Source: an uncultured Prochlorococcus sp. (GTDB lineage: Bacteria > Cyanobacteriota > Cyanobacteriia > PCC-6307 > Cyanobiaceae). Taken from it: a stretch of DNA of 64,000 bases. Below are positions 37,962-48,206 of this stretch, in pieces (position 1 is the stretch's first letter; each line of letters opens with the position of its first letter). Position numbers and translations under genes: made by a program. Where the stretch lies: NCBI GenBank assembly GCA_902518475.1, contig CABYGI010000005.1, positions 1 to 64,000 on the forward strand. The letters run 5' to 3'. A model generated the notes under the pieces. That model did no database searches, had not been told where the DNA came from, and was given only the letters and a program-made list of their open reading frames with translations.

Positions 37962-38228
37962 ATGGAAGATAATACTGCAAAATATTGGTTCTCTTGGTTT
38001 TATGAAAAGTGGGAGAAAAATGCTCCAGGTGAATTAATTGAACAGGGTTTAACTCCTTCTCAGATTGCTGAGCGCTTTGTTAATGAAAACCATGATAGTT
38101 TTATTCAATTGTCCAAAAAAATTGATGAAAAAAATTATGATGCTTTAACAGAATTTATGAAACTCTCAGAGAGTGAATTACATATCTTGAAGTATTTTCT
38201 AAAGTTAGTAAAAATGAAAAATTTATAA
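37962..38228 (+). CDS. hypothetical, paralogue of 27189-27506
   Basis: WFSWFYEKWEKNAPGELIEQGLTPSQIAERFV...MKLSESELHILKYF. Confidence 0.6.
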   Translation: MEDNTAKYWFSWFYEKWEKNAPGELIEQGLTPSQIAERFVNENHDSFIQLSKKIDEKNYDALTEFMKLSESELHILKYFLKLVKMKNL

Positions 38229-39152
38229 GAAATTTTTTAGTATTTCGAGGCTTTTCCCCCATAAATTTTTTCTCTCTTTTTTATTCATGGCGAAAGGAGA
38301 AGTAGGGGATAGTTTTGGATGACCTCTGAAATTAAATCTAGGACCATAATGATCACCGCCTCTTGCATCTGGTGAAGTAGCTGCAAAAAGCTGAGGTAAA
38401 GCACCCATCTCAGCAGTTTGAAAAATAGGACTTAATAATTCCAATGAGAATGTTTCTAATGGACCAGGGTTGGGTTTTTGAGCAGTAAAGAGATTTGTTT
38501 TTGCAATTCCTGGGTGAGCAGCTAAAGAAAGTATATTTTTGTGCTTTAAGTTCTCATTTAGTTCCAAAGCAAACATTACATTTGCCAATTTGCTATTGGA
38601 GTAAGATTCCCATTTGTTGTAATAGTTCTCGGCTTTCAGATTTTCCCAACCAACTTTGCCAAAAAATTGTGCTCCGGAAGTCACTGTCACTATTCTAGAT
38701 TCTTCTTTTTTTTCAATAATTGGAAGTAGCTTTAGAGTTAAAAGCATGTGAGCTAGATGATTAACTGCAAATTGTATTTCATATCCTTGGGCACTAAGAG
38801 TTTTAGGCGGATGCATAATGCCTGCATTATTGATTAGTAAATCCAAATTTTCAAAATCGTCAAAAATTTTAGACTGAACTTCAACAATATTTTTTAAATC
38901 TGACAAATCTAATTCTAAAGGTGTAAATAATCCTTCAGGATTAAGACTTTTAAGTTTTTTGATAGTTTGATTAGCTTTTTCAAGCGATCTACAAGCTATG
39001 ACAACGTGAGCATTTTTTTCTGCTAAGGCCTTTGCAGTATAGTATCCAAGACCACTATTCGCACCAGTAATTAGTGCTGTTTTGCCTGTAAGGTTTGGAA
39101 TATTAGATGTTTCCCAGTTAGAGATTTTAGGTCTTGAAATAGTGGCAGTCAT
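38223..39152 (-). CDS. short-chain dehydrogenase/reductase
   Basis: GKTALITGANSGLGYYTAKAL, NNAGIM, YSNSKLAN. Confidence 0.9.
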   Translation of the reverse strand: MTATISRPKISNWETSNIPNLTGKTALITGANSGLGYYTAKALAEKNAHVVIACRSLEKANQTIKKLKSLNPEGLFTPLELDLSDLKNIVEVQSKIFDDFENLDLLINNAGIMHPPKTLSAQGYEIQFAVNHLAHMLLTLKLLPIIEKKEESRIVTVTSGAQFFGKVGWENLKAENYYNKWESYSNSKLANVMFALELNENLKHKNILSLAAHPGIAKTNLFTAQKPNPGPLETFSLELLSPIFQTAEMGALPQLFAATSPDARGGDHYGPRFNFRGHPKLSPTSPFAMNKKERKNLWGKSLEILKNFL

Positions 39153-39260
39153 TTAGTAATCCTGCAAATTGCTTTGGAATGTAACCAAAATCTAATTACT
39201 TTTCCACTGTAGATACTGCAAGTCAGTATCGTGAGCTCTTATTGAAGGTACTATTTAATA

Positions 39261-40010
39261 TTATTTTTCAATTGCATATTGCCATTCGTTATTTTGAGAT
39301 AAACTTTTCTCTCTAAGTAACTGTAATTTCCTACTATTTATTTTTATAACTATCCCATTAGTTGGATATTTCGCAAATATTTTTTTCTCTAACCAATTTT
39401 TTTTATATATTTGGATTTCGCTTGTATGATTTGTGAAGTAACTGTCAGGGGTGCTGAAGCCACATTTTTTAAGATAGTTAAGGGTTTCGTATTGATTAAG
39501 TCTTCCATTAAGTATTTGGAAACAGCAAAAGTGGAGACTTTCTCCAATCCCTTTCTTATCATTGAGGTATTTTCTTGTAATTCTTTGGGAAATGCCGGCA
39601 ACTTGGTTTGTAGCGTATAATTCACCTCTAATTTGAAAATCTCGTTTGATAGGAATACAATCGGGGACATTTTTAATTTGTTTAATTTTGCTTGAGACAT
39701 CAAATCCTTTTTTTGTAATAGCTTTATTAAACTTGCCATCAATATATCTAATTGCAATAGCACAGCCATCAATTTTTGGTTGAATGCTTAATCTTGTTTT
39801 TTTTAATAAACTTTCCAAAAATTCTTTATAGTTTTCTTTAGCTAATTTTGGCAAAAGTTTATTATTTTTTTGATTGAAGTAGTCAGGCTCTGGATCAACA
39901 GGAATAAAGAGCTTTTCAAGTTGCTTAAATGCATCATCCGAAATTATGCCTTCACCTATTCTGTATTGTTCATCTAGATACTTAACATCTCTCACTAATA
40001 AATTATTCAT
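39261..40010 (-). CDS. stand-alone NAD-dependent DNA ligase adenylation-domain protein
   Basis: SIQPKIDGCAIAIRY (KxDG), RGELYA, GIVIKIN; ends right after the nucleotidyltransferase core. Confidence 0.7.
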   Translation of the reverse strand: MNNLLVRDVKYLDEQYRIGEGIISDDAFKQLEKLFIPVDPEPDYFNQKNNKLLPKLAKENYKEFLESLLKKTRLSIQPKIDGCAIAIRYIDGKFNKAITKKGFDVSSKIKQIKNVPDCIPIKRDFQIRGELYATNQVAGISQRITRKYLNDKKGIGESLHFCCFQILNGRLNQYETLNYLKKCGFSTPDSYFTNHTSEIQIYKKNWLEKKIFAKYPTNGIVIKINSRKLQLLREKSLSQNNEWQYAIEK

Positions 40011-40049
40011 AATAATTTTGATAAATATTTAAAAATCTTTTAGAAAAAA

Positions 40050-40160
40050 TCATTTAAATAAAGATTTGAAAATTAAAATTAGATCTAAAAAGTAATTGAC
40101 CACTAAATATCCTCCTACGCAGAGAGCGATTTCAGAGTATAAAATGTACCTATAAGGCAT
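40050..40160 (-). CDS. 36-aa single-TM protein
   Basis: MPYRYILYSEIALCVGGYLVVNYFLDLILIFKSLFK*. Confidence 0.4.
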   Translation of the reverse strand: MPYRYILYSEIALCVGGYLVVNYFLDLILIFKSLFK

Positions 40161-40287
40161 TTAAATTAAATACTTCAATCAAACATATTTACTTAAAAGT
40201 GAAATAGAAAATTTTAAAGATTAATTTGAAAGAAAATTTTTGAAATTTCTATCAATACAAAAAAAAATTTTTTAAAGTTATTAGAAA

Positions 40288-41451
40288 ATGTCATTTTTAT
40301 TAAAAGCTCAAAATACCTGGGAAAATTTTGCGAAATACAAAATCAATGATTATGCAAAATTAAGAAATTTTGATTTTGGACCAAATAACGAAAGTTCAGT
40401 TTCAAAATTATCACCTTTCATTACTCATAGAATATTATCGGAATATGATCTGATCCATGATATTAAGAGTAAGTACAAAATCAAAAATTCAACTAAATTT
40501 GTTGAAGAAATATTTTGGAGAGTTTACTGGAAAGGGTGGATGGAAAATAGACCTAAAGTTTGGAGAAATTTTATTTCAGAAAACAATCTCGATTTTGATT
40601 ATGAGTTATATGAAAGTGCAATTAATGGCAATACAGAATTAGATTTTTTTAATTCTTGGGTAAATGAATTAAAGCAGTACAACTATTTGCATAACCATAC
40701 AAGAATGTGGTTTGCGAGTACTTGGATATTTAATTTAGGCCTCCCATGGCAATTGGGAGCAAAGTTTTTCTTTAAATATCTTTTTGATGGAGATGCTTCA
40801 TCTAATCTCCTTAGCTGGAGATGGGTCGGAGGATTGCAAACGAAGGGAAAACAATATCTTTTTTCATCATCAAACCTCAGAAAGTTTTCAAATAATAGAT
40901 TTAATGTAGAAAAAATAAGTAACCAACAAATTTTTCTTGAAGAATCTAATCAAATACCATATGAAGAGGAGATTTATAAAAATGATATGGATCCTAAATC
41001 AGATAATCTGATTATGTTTGAAAATGATCTTCACCTTGCAACCCTTAAAAATTTACTTCCAAGTTATAAAAAAGTATTTATTATCCTTTTAAAGGATGAA
41101 CAAAGACAAATTAAATTGTCTGAATCTGTATTGAAATTTAAACAAGATTTGGTCTCTGAATTTGTAGAGCAATTTGATAATGTTGAACAGATTGATCCTT
41201 ATTCATTGGAAAATACTTTTAAAAAGACTAACGAAATAGACATTATTTATCCTGGAGTGGGAGAAAATTATGATTTCATAACTGATTTTAAAAATCTACA
41301 CAATAAAAAAATTTTTAACCTTGTTAGAGATGAAGATTTATTTGCCTGGAAATTCGCCAAAAAAGGGTTTTTCAAATTTAAAGAAAATATTCCAAAAATC
41401 AATCAAAGAATATTAGAAAATTATTCAAAAAATAATTTTTATCTTAATTGA
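40288..41451 (+). CDS. photolyase/cryptochrome-like protein, FAD domain first
   Basis: FWRVYWKGWMENRP, NYLHNHTRMWFASTWIFNLGLPWQLGAKFFFKYLFDGDASSNLLSWRWVGG. Confidence 0.8.
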   Translation: MSFLLKAQNTWENFAKYKINDYAKLRNFDFGPNNESSVSKLSPFITHRILSEYDLIHDIKSKYKIKNSTKFVEEIFWRVYWKGWMENRPKVWRNFISENNLDFDYELYESAINGNTELDFFNSWVNELKQYNYLHNHTRMWFASTWIFNLGLPWQLGAKFFFKYLFDGDASSNLLSWRWVGGLQTKGKQYLFSSSNLRKFSNNRFNVEKISNQQIFLEESNQIPYEEEIYKNDMDPKSDNLIMFENDLHLATLKNLLPSYKKVFIILLKDEQRQIKLSESVLKFKQDLVSEFVEQFDNVEQIDPYSLENTFKKTNEIDIIYPGVGENYDFITDFKNLHNKKIFNLVRDEDLFAWKFAKKGFFKFKENIPKINQRILENYSKNNFYLN

Positions 41452-41577
41452 ATTCCTAATCAGAAAAGAATTCATTAGAGTACTAAGTATAAATACTTAA
41501 TTAGGTGCGACTTTTGCGGTTTGATCCACGATGGATACTGTTACTAGTTATTTTTACTTAAGGATAATTTTTTTATA

Positions 41578-42129
41578 GTGCTCTCAACAATTCTTACCAA
41601 GTCGTTTAGCAAAGATACTGCTTTATTAATTCTTAGAGTTATAACTGGAACTGTTCTTATTCATCACGGTTATGAAAAATTAGCAAATATAGAAAATTTC
41701 GCTGATGCTTTTGTCAGACCTTTACACCTTCCCTTCCCAATTTTTTTATCATACATAGCGGCATTCTCTGAAATAGGTGGTAGTTGGCTACTAATTATCG
41801 GCTTAGCTACAAGATTCGGCGCTTTGGCAATTGTGGGAACAATATCTGTAGCTATATATCATGCACTTGTTACTTCAGGTTTTAATATTTTCTTACTAGA
41901 GCTTTTACTTTTGTATTTTGCTTCAGCAACTTCAATTGCATTAACAGGGCCTGGTAATTTCTCCCTTGATGAAGTTATTATCAGAATTTTGAAGTCAGAA
42001 GATGAAGAGGAAATCATTTCTTCAACAAAATCAAGGAATACCAAGGAAGTCGAAATTAAAGAAGAAACAAGTAAAGGCGGCCTTTTTCAATTTCTGCAGG
42101 CGAACATACTTTCAGATACTTCAAGCTAA
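41578..42129 (+). CDS. DoxX-family protein, GTG start
   Basis: LLILRVITGTVLIHHGYEKLANIENFADAFV. Confidence 0.8.
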   Translation: MLSTILTKSFSKDTALLILRVITGTVLIHHGYEKLANIENFADAFVRPLHLPFPIFLSYIAAFSEIGGSWLLIIGLATRFGALAIVGTISVAIYHALVTSGFNIFLLELLLLYFASATSIALTGPGNFSLDEVIIRILKSEDEEEIISSTKSRNTKEVEIKEETSKGGLFQFLQANILSDTSS

Positions 42130-42294
42130 TTTTTTAGGATAAAGGTTATTAATTAGCTCTAACCTTTTTCGATAACTGTTTTTTTTCTCAAGTTTTATCC
42201 TAATTGTTGCTTCAGAAAGACTTATAAATAGCCCTATAGCTGTAACCCAAGATAAAAAAATAAAAGGGTTTTCTGGAATTTCTGAGAAATTCAT
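42121..42294 (-). CDS. 57-aa single-TM protein, 3' end overlaps the DoxX gene
   Basis: MNFSEIPENPFIFLSWVTAIGLFISLSEATIRIKLEKKNSYRKRLELINNLYPKKLA*. Confidence 0.5.
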   Translation of the reverse strand: MNFSEIPENPFIFLSWVTAIGLFISLSEATIRIKLEKKNSYRKRLELINNLYPKKLA

Positions 42295-42368
42295 ATGAAT
42301 AATACTTCTTTTTTAAAACTGACTGATCACAATATGTTTTTCAACCTAAATATACAATTTAGAAATAT

Positions 42369-42920
42369 TTAAGGATTAATTTCAACTTTTTCCCATTTCT
42401 TAATCTTTTCCCAAAGATATCGTTTATGAACAGGTTGTTCTAATTTAAGAAGATCTACTGAATCAATTTCAAAATTTAGAACTACAAAATTTTCTGACTT
42501 GGGTAGATTGGATAATATTTCATAATTAGATTGGACTTTTGGGTTTATTTTCTCTCCAGGAGATCCCCAAAACCAAGAAGATTTTGATTTTTCTGATAAT
42601 AAATCCCAATAATTTTTGTTATCACTTAATTCATTTATTTTCCCTTTGAATCTATATTGTGATTTGGTTTTCAAAAAGAACCATAATATTTCTGCATTAG
42701 GGTTAGATTTTAAATGCCCAATTTTTTCACTTCTTCTATCTGTAAAAATAATCATTGAACTATCTTTATGCCATCCTCTGAAAACAACTGTTCTTAATCT
42801 TGGCTCATTTTCTTCGCTGACTGTTGCAAGCTGTATCCATCTATTAGAGGGTGATTTGCCCTCTTTTTTTCTAGAAGATTTTAAATCTTGCCTCCAACTG
42901 GGTAAGTTGTTATCAGGCAT
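42369..42920 (-). CDS. pyridoxamine 5'-phosphate oxidase-family protein
   Basis: PSNRWIQLATVSEENEPRLRTVVFRGW...FTDRRSEKIGHLKSNPNAEILWFF. Confidence 0.8.
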   Translation of the reverse strand: MPDNNLPSWRQDLKSSRKKEGKSPSNRWIQLATVSEENEPRLRTVVFRGWHKDSSMIIFTDRRSEKIGHLKSNPNAEILWFFLKTKSQYRFKGKINELSDNKNYWDLLSEKSKSSWFWGSPGEKINPKVQSNYEILSNLPKSENFVVLNFEIDSVDLLKLEQPVHKRYLWEKIKKWEKVEINP

Positions 42921-43530
42921 TTAATTTAGGCAATATAAGACCACTTTTCTTTTTGTATTCTTCAAATAAATCATATTTTGAGAGGGATTTATCTTTTTTT
43001 AGCATTCTTGGTAGAAAAACTATAGAGAAAAATATTGCAAGAATTACTAATGGTATGAAACTCATTGAAAGTATGACGAATGATAGATAAATTAGTATTT
43101 CGCCTAGATAATTTGTATTCCTTATATTTTTGAAAAATCCTTCTTTAATTAGATCTTTTTTTAATTTAAGAGAAAAATATTTTTGGGCATCACTAGCAAA
43201 GTGTAGAAACACACCAATAATATTTATAGATACAGAGGCAGCTATTACTATATTTGGAACAGATTTCTGAGATGAGATAAGAATGTATGGAGCTACCCAG
43301 TAACTTCCAAGAAAAATAAAACCAGTGACAGAAGTTAAAAAATTTATTTTTTCTTTAAAATAAGGATCTGGGAATATCTTTTCTTTTAGAAGCCAAAGGA
43401 ATCCATAAGTACCATGCAGAGCTAAATAAACGTAAGGCGCGATCGTAAAATTATCAAAAAAAATCATAAGGCCTATCACTACAAATGCAGTAAGCCCCTT
43501 ATGTAAATTAATTATTTGATTAAGTTTCAT
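42913..43530 (-). CDS. DUF1295/isoprenylcysteine-methyltransferase-like membrane protein
   Basis: IRNTNYLGEILIYLSFVILSM; multi-TM. Confidence 0.5.
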   Translation of the reverse strand: MKLNQIINLHKGLTAFVVIGLMIFFDNFTIAPYVYLALHGTYGFLWLLKEKIFPDPYFKEKINFLTSVTGFIFLGSYWVAPYILISSQKSVPNIVIAASVSINIIGVFLHFASDAQKYFSLKLKKDLIKEGFFKNIRNTNYLGEILIYLSFVILSMSFIPLVILAIFFSIVFLPRMLKKDKSLSKYDLFEEYKKKSGLILPKLNA

Positions 43531-43599
43531 TTTTTTTTTAATAATCTAAAAAATGAAATTATTTTCTGTGGATATAACCTAGGTCGTCAAAAGTTTTAA

Positions 43600-43671
43600 T
43601 GGGCGATACTGGATTCGAACCAGTGGCCACTACCGTGTCGAGGTAGTGCTCTACCACTGAGCTAATCGCCC
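43600..43671 (-). tRNA. tRNA-Val(GAC)
   Basis: GGGCGATTAGCTCAGTGGTAGAGCACTACCTCGACACGGTAGTGGCCACTGGTTCGAATCCAGTATCGCCCA folds as a full 72-nt cloverleaf. Confidence 0.93.
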
Positions 43672-43720
43672 CAGTTGAGGAATTTTTTATCCCCCTTATA
43701 AGAAAATAGCAGGTTGTGTT

Positions 43721-44512
43721 TCATTTTCTAAGTAATTTAACTTTCCATCGTTCTCTTTTGGTTATTTCTAAATTTAGAATTTCGATAAATCCTTTATTTT
43801 CAAGTTCTAGTTTGTCGCCAATTTTTAGATTAATTGTTGGCTTATTAACTTTGCTTCCATTTAATCTGAGCATTCCATTTTCTATCCTTTCAATGATTTT
43901 GGTTCGTGATACCCTAAAGCCTGCTGAAGCTATAGCATCTAATCTTGTTGAAGCTTCTACTGTATTTACAAGTTTTTTTGATCTTCCAGAAGGTATTTGT
44001 AATTCATCTATACTTACTACATTAACTTTTACTTTTACGTCTCTTAAATAAAAAATCTTTTCATCAAGATGCTGAATATCTGAATTATCAATTATCCCTT
44101 GTGCTCCCCTATCGCCAATAGTCCATATATCTCCAACTTTTAATTGATTAACCCCATTTTCAATTAAGAGGAATCTAAAGTCGTCTTGTGTAGCATTATC
44201 AAATAAAAAATTCCCATTAATTTTTATTCCTTGAGCTGGAAAATTACTTTTTAGGATATCCTCTTCAGGAATATTATCTCCTCTAAAGCAAGCTATCCTA
44301 GATCTTTGAGAAGAGGAGAATCCTCCATAAATAAAAAATTTGAAATCATTTAAATTTTCAAAATCTTTTAAAATCTCTTCGCAAACATAAGTTGAATTAA
44401 ACCCAGTCCAATAAGTTTCCCAGTGCTTGTAAGCTAAGTTAGCAATATTTATTAATTCCTCAGTTTCTTTTTTGTAGTTTGAATTTATTAAGATTTCTTT
44501 TAAGTCAATCAT
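43721..44512 (-). CDS. photosystem II S4 domain protein
   Basis: C-terminal S4 motif TRLDAIASAGFRVSRTKIIERIENGMLRLNGSKVNKP. Confidence 0.8.
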   Translation of the reverse strand: MIDLKEILINSNYKKETEELINIANLAYKHWETYWTGFNSTYVCEEILKDFENLNDFKFFIYGGFSSSQRSRIACFRGDNIPEEDILKSNFPAQGIKINGNFLFDNATQDDFRFLLIENGVNQLKVGDIWTIGDRGAQGIIDNSDIQHLDEKIFYLRDVKVKVNVVSIDELQIPSGRSKKLVNTVEASTRLDAIASAGFRVSRTKIIERIENGMLRLNGSKVNKPTINLKIGDKLELENKGFIEILNLEITKRERWKVKLLRK

Positions 44513-45079
44513 TTAGCCTTCTAAAAAAATTATATCTTTTGCTTCTGATTGTTTTATCAAAGCCCATGGTAATTCAGCTCCAATTTGATTTTCAAGTAGA
44601 ACAATCCATTTACCCTCTTTATTAAAATTAACTATTGATCTTAATTCTTTATTTCTATTAATGTTGATACTTGCAGAAGAAACAATGCTTCCTAAATATC
44701 CTGAACCCATCCCTAGAAGACCTCCAATTAATGATTCCCCGATGTTATTTAAACCAAGAAAACTGAAGGTAGATAAATTTGTCATATTAGAAAAAGCTAT
44801 TCCTGCTATAAACCCAAATGGCATGAGCCATCTACTCATATCTTTTTGTCTGATCTTTCTATCAAGTTTAGGATTTAAGATTCTTATATCTTCAAAATTT
44901 TGAGATTTGAATAAGATATTTGCTTTTGCATTTAGCAATTCTGTTTGGTCTGATGATATTTTCTCACTTATTGGTGGGATCAAAATGGCTTCAGAGAGCA
45001 TTACTGATTTTTCTTTGAAAACATCGAATAGCTGGATACATTTATCAATGTCTTCAAATATCACAATACTTTTAGTCAA
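44513..45079 (-). CDS. conserved hypothetical with two hydrophobic segments
   Basis: ORF track; abuts the S4 gene. Confidence 0.6.
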   Translation of the reverse strand: MTKSIVIFEDIDKCIQLFDVFKEKSVMLSEAILIPPISEKISSDQTELLNAKANILFKSQNFEDIRILNPKLDRKIRQKDMSRWLMPFGFIAGIAFSNMTNLSTFSFLGLNNIGESLIGGLLGMGSGYLGSIVSSASININRNKELRSIVNFNKEGKWIVLLENQIGAELPWALIKQSEAKDIIFLEG

Positions 45080-45178
45080 ATTTCAATCCTCAATTGTTTG
45101 TGTGTTATTCAAATTAATAAAATAAGATACATACACTATAGATTAAGTTAAAGTAAAAGATTAAAGAACCAATCTTAA

Positions 45179-46765
45179 ATGACAAAAGTTCTCATTACAG
45201 ATCCAATTGATCAAACAGGAATCGATATTCTCTCTCAAGTTGCTCAGGTTGATCAGAAGATAGGAATCTCAGACTCAGAGTTAGCTTCCATTATTAAAGA
45301 TTATGATGCTTTAATGATTCGCTCCGGTACTCAAGTGACTGAAGAGATTATTAACTCTTCAAGTAAACTGAGAATTATTGGGAGAGCAGGAGTTGGAGTT
45401 GATAATGTCGATGTTAAGGCTGCTACGCAAAAAGGAGTCCTTGTTGTTAATTCTCCAGGGGGTAACACAATAGCTGCGGCTGAACACACTATAGCTATGA
45501 TGTTGGCCTTATCTAGACATATTCCAATTGCTAACAGTAGTACTTTGTTAGGTAAGTGGGAGAGAAAGAAATTCGTTGGGAATGAGCTTTATAAGAAAAA
45601 ATTAGGTGTAGTAGGTCTAGGGAAAATTGGTGCTCATGTAGCCAAAGTTGCTAATGCATTAGGAATGGAAGTTTGCGGATATGATCCCTTTGTTTCAACT
45701 GAAAGAGCTCAACAAATCCAAGTTAAACTATCTGAGCTAGAAGATTTATTTCAACAATCCGATTATGTAACTTTGCATTTGCCTCGCACACCAGATACAG
45801 AAAATTTAGTAAATATGGAGGTGCTTAAAAGTATGAAAAGCAGCGCAAAATTAATTAATTGTGCTCGAGGAGGCTTGATTGACGAAGAAGCATTAGCGGA
45901 AGCTTTAAATAAATCATTTATTGGAGGGGCTGCAATAGATGTCTTTTCAAAAGAACCTTTGGAATCTAATTCACCACTTTTGAAGGTTGAGAAGAATCTT
46001 ATTCTTACCCCTCACTTAGGAGCATCTACTAGGGAAGCTCAAGAAAATGTAGCTGTTGACGTTGCAGAACAAATAAGAGATGTCTTGCTTGGCTTATCTG
46101 CGAGAACTGCAGTTAACATTCCAGGTTTGAGCCCTGATATTATGGATAGTCTAAAACCTCATTTGCAGTTAGCTGAAACAATGGGTCTGCTTATAAGTCA
46201 GCTTTCAGGTGGGCAGATACAGAAACTAGAGGTTAAGCTTCAAGGCGAATTTGTTCAACATCCATCCCAGCCACTAATTATAGCTAGTCTAAAAGGGCTT
46301 CTAAGTAAAGCTTTGGGAGATAGGATCAATTATGTAAATGCCTCTTTAGAAGCAGATTCAAGAGGCATTTCAGTAGTCGAGAGTAAAGATGAGGCAAGAC
46401 CCGAATTTGCTAGTGGATCGCTTCAGTTGACCACCTATGGAGATAATGGAGACCATAGCGTGGCAGGAAGCATTTTTGCAGATGGGGAATTAAGAATTAT
46501 TAGTATTGATCAATATCCTGTTAATGTATCGCCAAGTAGATACATGCTAGTTACCAGGCACAGGGACATGCCTGGTATTATCGGTAAGCTTGGTTCTTTA
46601 TTGGGTACCAACAATGTAAATATTGCCTCAATGCAAGTTGGGCGCAAAATTGTTAGGGGAGAAGCTGTTATGGTTCTAAGTATTGATGATCCAATTCCTA
46701 ATAAGTTGCTTGACACCATTATTGAAGTAGAGGGAATTACCAACGCTAATCCAGTTACTCTTTAA
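45179..46765 (+). CDS. serA: D-3-phosphoglycerate dehydrogenase
   Basis: [31 protein letters not shown]-terminal ACT domain. Confidence 0.95.
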   Translation: MTKVLITDPIDQTGIDILSQVAQVDQKIGISDSELASIIKDYDALMIRSGTQVTEEIINSSSKLRIIGRAGVGVDNVDVKAATQKGVLVVNSPGGNTIAAAEHTIAMMLALSRHIPIANSSTLLGKWERKKFVGNELYKKKLGVVGLGKIGAHVAKVANALGMEVCGYDPFVSTERAQQIQVKLSELEDLFQQSDYVTLHLPRTPDTENLVNMEVLKSMKSSAKLINCARGGLIDEEALAEALNKSFIGGAAIDVFSKEPLESNSPLLKVEKNLILTPHLGASTREAQENVAVDVAEQIRDVLLGLSARTAVNIPGLSPDIMDSLKPHLQLAETMGLLISQLSGGQIQKLEVKLQGEFVQHPSQPLIIASLKGLLSKALGDRINYVNASLEADSRGISVVESKDEARPEFASGSLQLTTYGDNGDHSVAGSIFADGELRIISIDQYPVNVSPSRYMLVTRHRDMPGIIGKLGSLLGTNNVNIASMQVGRKIVRGEAVMVLSIDDPIPNKLLDTIIEVEGITNANPVTL

Positions 46766-46782
46766 AACGGCCTGCTTTATTA

Positions 46783-47694
46783 ATGGCAATTAAAGATTGG
46801 TATAAACTAACTTTTCTGATAGATCATGATTCAGAAGAAATTATTATTTGGAAATTAAATGAGCTAGGAATATTTAGTTTTTCATTTGAATACTTAATTG
46901 AAAATGAAAATAAAAAAGAGGTGAACATATGGCTTCCAGTCGAAGATTGGAGCGAGAGTTCTAGGTGTGGTTTTGAAAAAATAATTAGCAAACTTTTAAA
47001 TATTTGTGCTCCTAAGAATCAATTTTTTGACTGGAGTATTATTAAAGAGGAGGATTGGTTGATAAGTTGGAAGAAATATTGGGCACCTGAATTAGTAGGA
47101 AATCACTTTTTAATATTGCCTTGTTGGATAAATCTAGATGAAAAATTTAAAGATAAAAAAATTATAAAAATTGATCCTGGAGCCGCCTTTGGTACAGGAA
47201 GTCACCCTTCGACTTATCTTTGCCTGGAAAAAATGGAGAATATTTTATTTTCTGATAAAAAGATATTAGATATTGGCAGTGGTAGCGGGATTTTGAGTGT
47301 CGCCGCAAGATTGCTTGGTGCAAAAAAGGTTTGTGCAGTTGATAATGATTATTTAGCTATAAATTCAACAAAATCTAATTTCCAACTAAATTTCGGTAAT
47401 TTAGATAACTTAAATACATATTTGGGATCTTTTAATGAGGTAATTTTAAAAAATCAATTCAAACAATTTGATTTTGTTTTATGCAATATACTTGCTGAAG
47501 TAATAAAAGAAATGATTCCAAATATTTATAAGTGCTTGAGAAACAATGGGGAAGTTATTTTCAGTGGAATTCTGATTTCGCAAAAAGATGAAATTATAAA
47601 AATATTAATTCAGAATGACTTGAAATTATTGGATGTAACAACTAGAAAAGATTGGGCATGCATTTTTGCACAAAAAACCAGTGATCCAATCTAA
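46783..47694 (+). CDS. prmA: ribosomal protein L11 methyltransferase
   Basis: [46 protein letters not shown]. Confidence 0.93.
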   Translation: MAIKDWYKLTFLIDHDSEEIIIWKLNELGIFSFSFEYLIENENKKEVNIWLPVEDWSESSRCGFEKIISKLLNICAPKNQFFDWSIIKEEDWLISWKKYWAPELVGNHFLILPCWINLDEKFKDKKIIKIDPGAAFGTGSHPSTYLCLEKMENILFSDKKILDIGSGSGILSVAARLLGAKKVCAVDNDYLAINSTKSNFQLNFGNLDNLNTYLGSFNEVILKNQFKQFDFVLCNILAEVIKEMIPNIYKCLRNNGEVIFSGILISQKDEIIKILIQNDLKLLDVTTRKDWACIFAQKTSDPI

Positions 47695-47828
47695 GTATAA
47701 GTTTTTCTTATAGATACTCTTTCATACATTTTATTGTGTCATTTTTTACTTCAAAATCTCACATATCGACCTAATCGATGTTAAAAATGTATTTGATAGG
47801 TATTAATTACCAACAATTTTTTATTTAA

Positions 47829-48128
47829 ATGGCTTCTTACAAAGTTACACTCATCAGCGAAGGTGAAGGTCTCAATTCAACTATTGAAGTACCTGATGAC
47901 CAATACATCCTCGATGCGGCTGAAGAACAAGGTATCGACCTTCCTTATTCCTGTAGAGCTGGGGCATGTTCAACATGTGCTGGAAAAGTTACTTCAGGTA
48001 GTGTTGATCAATCAGATCAAAGCTTCTTGGATGACGACCAACTAGAAGCTGGTTTTGTTCTTACTTGTGTTGCTTATCCAACATCTGACGTAACAATTAC
48101 AACTCATGCTGAGGAAGAATTGTACTAA
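47829..48128 (+). CDS. petF: [2Fe-2S] ferredoxin
   Basis: [17 protein letters not shown]...[10 protein letters not shown]. Confidence 0.95.
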   Translation: MASYKVTLISEGEGLNSTIEVPDDQYILDAAEEQGIDLPYSCRAGACSTCAGKVTSGSVDQSDQSFLDDDQLEAGFVLTCVAYPTSDVTITTHAEEELY

Positions 48129-48173
48129 TTATAAAAATTTAACTTTTCTAAGTTGATTATTGATTATTTCTCT

Positions 48174-48202
48174 GCCACCCTCTAAGAAGGTGGCTTTTTT
48201 TT
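48174..48202 (+). terminator. petF terminator
   Basis: GCCACCctctaagaaGGTGGC then T8. Confidence 0.85.
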
Positions 48203-48206
48203 GTAA

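Noticed and set aside
39389-39772. 127-aa ORF on the same strand as the ligase-like gene
   Set aside because: Out-of-frame shadow of the adenylation domain
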